NCBI GenBank assembly: GCA_047967505.1
Contig: CM106540.1
DNA: 64,000 nucleotides
Direction: 5' to 3' (one strand)
Source of the DNA: Dipteris shenzhenensis
Taxonomy: Eukaryota; Polypodiophyta; Polypodiopsida; Gleicheniales
In this document: piece by piece, positions 32,901 through 38,900 of the stretch
Numbering within the stretch: the first letter of the stretch is position 1
How the letters are laid out: the number at the start of each line of letters is the position of its first letter
Notes under the pieces: generated by a model
Databases searched by the model: none
What the model saw: only the letters and a program-made list of their open reading frames with translations
What the model was told of the DNA's origin: nothing
Translations under genes and position numbers: made by a program

Positions 32901-35900
32901 GTTGGTTCCACCTGAGCATCAGATCCTCATGCCTGGTGACACCCGCTGGCTGGGACAGTTCACCCCCCGTGGCATTCCACTGGTGATCGCAGGACGTATG
33001 GATGACTCCTCTATCTCCTTCTTCGCGGTTTCTGGGGATGGACGACTCAGGAGAGAGGGTGCGCTCATCGACCCCCTACTCCCGTGGCAGAGGGTTCGGG
33101 TCGTAGGCCTCTTGGGGAAGGTCTGGCGTACCGACCCTAGCATCGAGCAGGACCAGGTGCAGCTTTGGCGTCTTTGGCTCTGGGAGGGGCGGGCCTTGTC
33201 AGAGCTTGAGTGGGACCCAGGAGAGTGGTGGTGGCCAGAAAAAGAAAATAAAAACAAAAGTTTATCACTTTATGATCTAATGTTTAATTTCAAAAGTGTG
33301 GAAAAAATAAGCTTTTGAAATTCAAAATTTGAAAAGCTAGCACGACATTTTATTGCATTCTTGCATTCCTATCCTGTCCTGACAATCATGATACTCTTCC
33401 TTCTTACATTCCTTTCCCATCCCTTTCACTCATGACACTATTCTTCTCCTCCCCTCCCTTCGCTTGGGTTCACTTTGTAAGTTTCTCTCTTCTCCTGCCT
33501 CTCTTCCCTTTTCTAACCTCTCTCTCTCTCTCTCTTACTCTCACTCTCTTTCTCCCTCTCTCTCTCTTCCCTCTCTCCCTCTCTCTCTCTTCTCCTTCTT
33601 CGCCTACACTACGACTCTGGGAAGGCGAGTTCTCGGGAGGATGCAGAGCCGCCCCCCCACCCAGTGACCCAGCTGGTACGCACAGGGTATTTCCAGGTTC
33701 TTTTTGCAGGCATTCTGGAAGGCCTTGTGGGAGAGCTGGCGGCCGCGGAAGATCTCATACTTCCTGTGGCTTCTTGCCCACAAAGGTCTTCCAGTGGGGA
33801 GCTGGTTGAGGCAGATAGGCCAGGACGGTTGCTGCCAGATTTGCCATGCGGATGAGGAGACACCAAAACACTGCCTGTGGAGTTGCACTCGCGCCCAGGA
33901 AGTGTGGAGGTGGACTTTTGGGATTCTTACTCGTGCAGCACCAGAGCTAGGATTGATCACTTGGGGCGCGCTCTGTTGGTGCAGCACCGCACCTGGTCTT
34001 CATCACTTATTCGAGGCATGCCAGCAGGACCCCACTTTCCTTATTACACAGGGGTCGTGGGGACCGCTCGAGGGTATCCCACAGCACCTAGCAGAGGCTG
34101 ATACAGGAGTCCGGGAGAGGCAGACAGTCTGGGAGATTATTAGCAGCATCACAGGGTGGCACATCTGGACCTCGCGCGCTGCGCGCAGATCCTAGGTGGC
34201 ACCTCCTTATCGACTGCCCAGATCATGGCGGAGATTTGGAGTGAGATTATTCATACTCTCAGAGGCCAGTGGGACCAGATTCAGGGAGGCTCCCGGGCCG
34301 GTCAGGAGAAGCGGAGACGCTTCCTCCGGGCTTGGGACACACAGGGCCTCTTCTTCGCGCAGACTACGCAGGGCCTTCGGTGGCATTACTCACCACCCCG
34401 ATGGCTGTTCATTCATACTCGTCTTATCCCTCCGTGAGAGGATGGTTTATTTTGCTACCTTTTAGGGCTGCGTCCGATTTGTGAACGCAGCCCGTCAGCT
34501 ATAAGCTGACCTCTTGTATCTTGTTATCGAAGTAATATAGTTAGCACTGTTTTTTCGGCAAAAAAAAAAAATGATGAGTGATCTCAAAGTTTGGATAAGA
34601 GCTTAATGTGCATAAAGATCTACTCTCCTATTCATCTCCTTCACAAAAATGCATTCCTGCCAAAAGGCTTACAATGTGGCAGCACCTCCATATCCTCCCA
34701 AAGTTATTATCAGTATAAGTATTCAACAGCAAATAAAGATTCTGTTTACCGTACTAAAGAGAGTGTTAATACATCACAAACAAGGAAAGAAGAAGTGCAT
34801 GATGTAATTGCACTAGAGACTGGTCTACTTCATTAAACTTTGTATTTAAGAACTGAAATGGTCCACATCATGAGCTAACCATTCCCAACTTAAATTGCCT
34901 TCATTTGCAGATGTTGTAAACCTGAATACTTTCGAATCTAAGCAAGTGAAGAGCCCTGATACCTAGTCGTCCGATAAATGCAGTGTCCACTAAAGAAGCA
35001 AGAGGATCAGCTGCGAGAGCAAGCAATGCTGGCAATGCAATGACAGCTATCTCCAATCCAAGCTCGTCTGCCCTGAAAACGTTGCTGGAAAAATCCATAA
35101 AACAGGTCCTCCTTCAGATAAGGCTTGAAAGTAACATTTTCGAAAAAGGAGAAAGTGCTAACAAATATCCTGAGTTCAAATAATCATGGTCTGGCCATTT
35201 AAAGTTGATTTTTAGGGCTTTCCAGTTACCTGGCACCCTCAAAAAAGTAGCCAAGTACACTCTTGCCACTCTGTCTCGTTTGAACTGTAGCAGTTGTGGC
35301 CCCATTATCCTTAGCCACTGGCATATTAGAACGTTTCTGCTGTTGTTCTTTAAACGATGATACTTCAGAAATTGACTGATCATGTATGCAAGCATACCAT
35401 CGCAAAGTACTCCAGCTTCTTCTCCTCAAACAAAATTTCTTACCCTTGCACCGAGCATAAACTTGTAAAATTCCACCTTTCTTTGTAAAAGCTGCTGTTG
35501 GAAAGGAACTCAAAAAAAAGCTCTCTGCTTGTATCATGCGTAAAGCTTTAGAGAGGACATAAAATGCCCTCGTTCTATCGTAGCATTACTGAAGCCGAAT
35601 GCCCCAAAGATTGATTTTTTGAGAAATAAACTCAGCTCTCAATATTCTGGCTATTGAGATGTTCCAACCAACAGTGGAGTTGATTGTGTTATAAGCGCCT
35701 GAACTGTTGACACAAGTAGCATTCACAGTGTCATGAAAGTTTGAAGAAAGAGAATACAAGGTACAGTCATCGCTGCACTAAGAGATCCGCTCTCAACTTT
35801 TACAAAAATAAAAACAACTGGCAAGGATGTACAAGTCCGTGCAGGCTAGTGAGCACACAACAAGAAGCCTTATAAAAATTTAAAATGTGAACTTTAAAGC

Positions 35901-38900
35901 CAGGAAACTACACAAGAACCATGCCACCACCTTAATCTGGACACTGCTTGGATATTCTAAAAATGCTTTTAAACCCATTTTAACTAACATCTAGAGCTGA
36001 GTTGGCTATAGGAGAAGGCTAGGGAAGCCGTGTGAACTTTGAAGAGAAGTCGCAGTTGGAAAACCTTATGAAGGCAGCAAATAATAGCAGAGAGGTTTAC
36101 GAGTACATAAGCAGATTCCTAAGCAGCACTTGAGGACCCATGCCTGACTTGTCTCAAGAGAACAATTTGGATCATACGGTCTACATAAGATGCCCCAAGA
36201 AAAAACTCTAGATGCCATAAATTTGTTGACTTCAATGCTCACGAGCTTGTAGACTTAATGACTCTCCAAGTTGCGATATTGCATATTGATTACTGAAAAT
36301 CTTAGTACATAGCAGAGATCAAACTTCAAGACAGAAATTTAGTACAAGTTTCTCATGATCCAAGTTTTTTTGTTACAAGTGGAGCTCTGATAATTTTCAA
36401 ATACTTACCTATGATCTATACTACAGAAAGCCCAATTGCATGCATTGAACTAGATTGATTGCAGTGTCGCTGACCATACTGCACAGCTCCATTGGATCTC
36501 TCTCAGCAGTAAAAGCCTGCACCTTGTTTATGACTATTGGCATTTTACTTGCAATTCTATGTAAGTGGCAGGTCAGGTAATATATACAAGCACCCAATGT
36601 GCATGGGAGAATGCGTGAAGTCAGTAAATAGAATGCCTTTTCTGATCATGCATGCAAGAAACTTGGTTGGACAGCATCACTCACTGAATAATCGTGTTAC
36701 TTAGATGTAGACCAAACGTATGCTTAGCCCAGACATTATTGTATCTGGGATCCGCCCTTACAGCTTAATATCCAGTGGCCGGCAATTAAATGTATGACCA
36801 GCCCAGATATACTAGTATAACTCCATCATGCTGCAAGAACTGCTGCTAGACAACAATTCAAGCCTAGATTACACATCTCTTATGCAAGATGGGTGCAGAG
36901 AATGCCCGAAACCCAGATTCTAAGGAAAATTCACCAGAGCTGATAGATCATGTATAGGTGAACAGCTGTAGCTTCCATAATTGATTGATGTCAAGACCTT
37001 GCCAATAGTAAGACTTTTGGCCACGGAGGTTGAGCGTAGTTCAACATTGGAGGTAGATAAATGGACGGCGTATACTCAGCAGACTAAGTTCTTAGCATGT
37101 TTAGATTCAGCTCTCCACTAAGTACTCATCTTCATCCATTGATGTAGCTAAAGCTGTGATTGACTTAGGCCGCTTCTAAAATTCTCTATGGATTCCAATG
37201 CCGTGACCTTCAGCTTCTCTCACAAAAGCAGGAGATTGTTATTGGAAGGTCTCCAAAAACCAGTTGAAGATTATTTCAGCAAGCATTCGCCAAAGGATGT
37301 ACCAAGATCATTTTACTTCTATGCTCATTATTTTGTGAGCACACCTTACCATTTATCACCTAAAAGAGATGTAGCTGATAAAATTCTCGTGAAGCTTGGT
37401 TTCAACCGGAGAGGCAAGACATAGCAACATAGCTTGGAGAATTGCTGGGGAACTCCTTCAGTCCCCCCATTCACTTCTTCGAAGTACACTAAATGTGCAT
37501 TAACTATAAAACTTTGCAGAAGTCCGCAATAAAAAACAGAGCCCACTTCCCAGAATTGCTAACCCCATCAGTGAATATAAGTACTTTACAAAGAGAGATC
37601 TGATGAGTTACGACCACATCAGAGTTTCAAAGAGCGATGAACCTTTAAGATGAATCCCTAAATCACATCGAGTGCAAGCTCTGTTTGGACAAGAACACGT
37701 TCACTGAATCCATTGCCCTCTCTACCTCCATAAAAACATATACCTACATAAGACTAGAATGTATCATATCTTCCTAATTAACATTCTTTATAGAACAAGC
37801 AAAAGAACCTCCATCGAAATTCCTATGTAAGGACTCTGATCGATTTGGGTGCTGACTGCATGCAATAATGCGGCATGACATGAACGATCTAGCATATACT
37901 GACATAGCATGACGCATGGCACCAACTTACAACACACAGTGGTTGCACAATTCAGCCATAGGTAACATTAACCTACACAACCACCTGTGATGGTTGCCAT
38001 AAGTCCTGGCCATAAAGCCTCTTGCTGTCTCAACTCCACTAATGCAAGTTCTAGATCTAAGTAAACCGTTTGTCAGACGACTGGATGCAAGGAGATATAC
38101 AGCAAACTCATATATGGCTTTGTAAGACTAGAATATATATCCAATCGTACAAATTCAGATTTTGGTTATTCTAAAGACCAAAATTCCACATTGAAAATCA
38201 AAGAGAAAATGATAATGAGCTAACAAAGTTTTTGAAAAACAAAAGGTACACATACCTAGCAAGCAAACCAATGCTTATGTCGTCATCAGTGCCCAAGCAT
38301 AAGTAGTTATACTGGGTTTCTAAAGACCCGTGGTGTCTCTTGGGCAAACTCATCATCAAACCTTACATGAAATATACAGTCTTTAACCATATTCTACTTA
38401 TCCAAAAGATTATAAGATTCATCAGAACATAGCACCATCAGAGCATAGCAGAGATATCCTCTGTCACTTCAATTGGCACCTAACGGACTAATGTGACAGA
38501 AATAGTTACAGTGATTTACTCTCACTTTATTGGCATCAATACTTGTATAGATCACGTTATTGGCACCCAATACTTTGTATAGTCTGACAGCTTGTACAGA
38601 CTCACTCGAGCAGGCACATGCACGCATGAGCCTACATTCATGCAAAAGTCTTCATATGGGCAATTCTTAGACCATGAACGGGCTTGTTTGATAAAGTGAC
38701 TTTGCATTTGGACTAAATATCTAGATTTGCCACCAACACCAACCTCACCCTGTCAAATCAAAACAAAAACAAAAAAACGCTTTTAGACCCTCTTCGGACA
38801 GTATCCAAATTCCCATGACTGATCCTTCCGTTTAATCCTACCCCCCACACACCCCTGTTGAAAAGAAACGACTGAGCTAAGATACCCTTGCAGGACTCTT

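Larger units (their letters stand above)
26827..34570 (+). mobile_element. LINE (plant L1-type), near full length, 7.7 kb
   Basis: Flanked by an exact 14-bp target duplication ATGATGAGTGATCT (26813-26826 and 34571-34584) with poly(A) at the right end. Parts in order: GC-rich 5' UTR with short tandem repeats, ORF1 (27706-29719, disrupted), ORF2 (29716 on, endonuclease and RT intact), a non-LINE insert (33237-33606), the ORF2 tail with zf-RVT, a short 3' UTR and poly(A). It lies 400 bp beyond MATE exon 3, antisense to the gene. Its 3' end is similar to that of the LINE at 15233-18776. Confidence 0.95.
12500..34972 (-). other. MATE intron 3, about 22.5 kb
   Basis: Starts GTATCA after the exon 3 sequence CGACTAG (34973) and ends TTGTTCTTGCAG (12500). 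The phases match. It contains a truncated copia, two LINEs, a MITE, two further copia remnants and a possible unrelated exon cluster. Confidence 0.8.
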
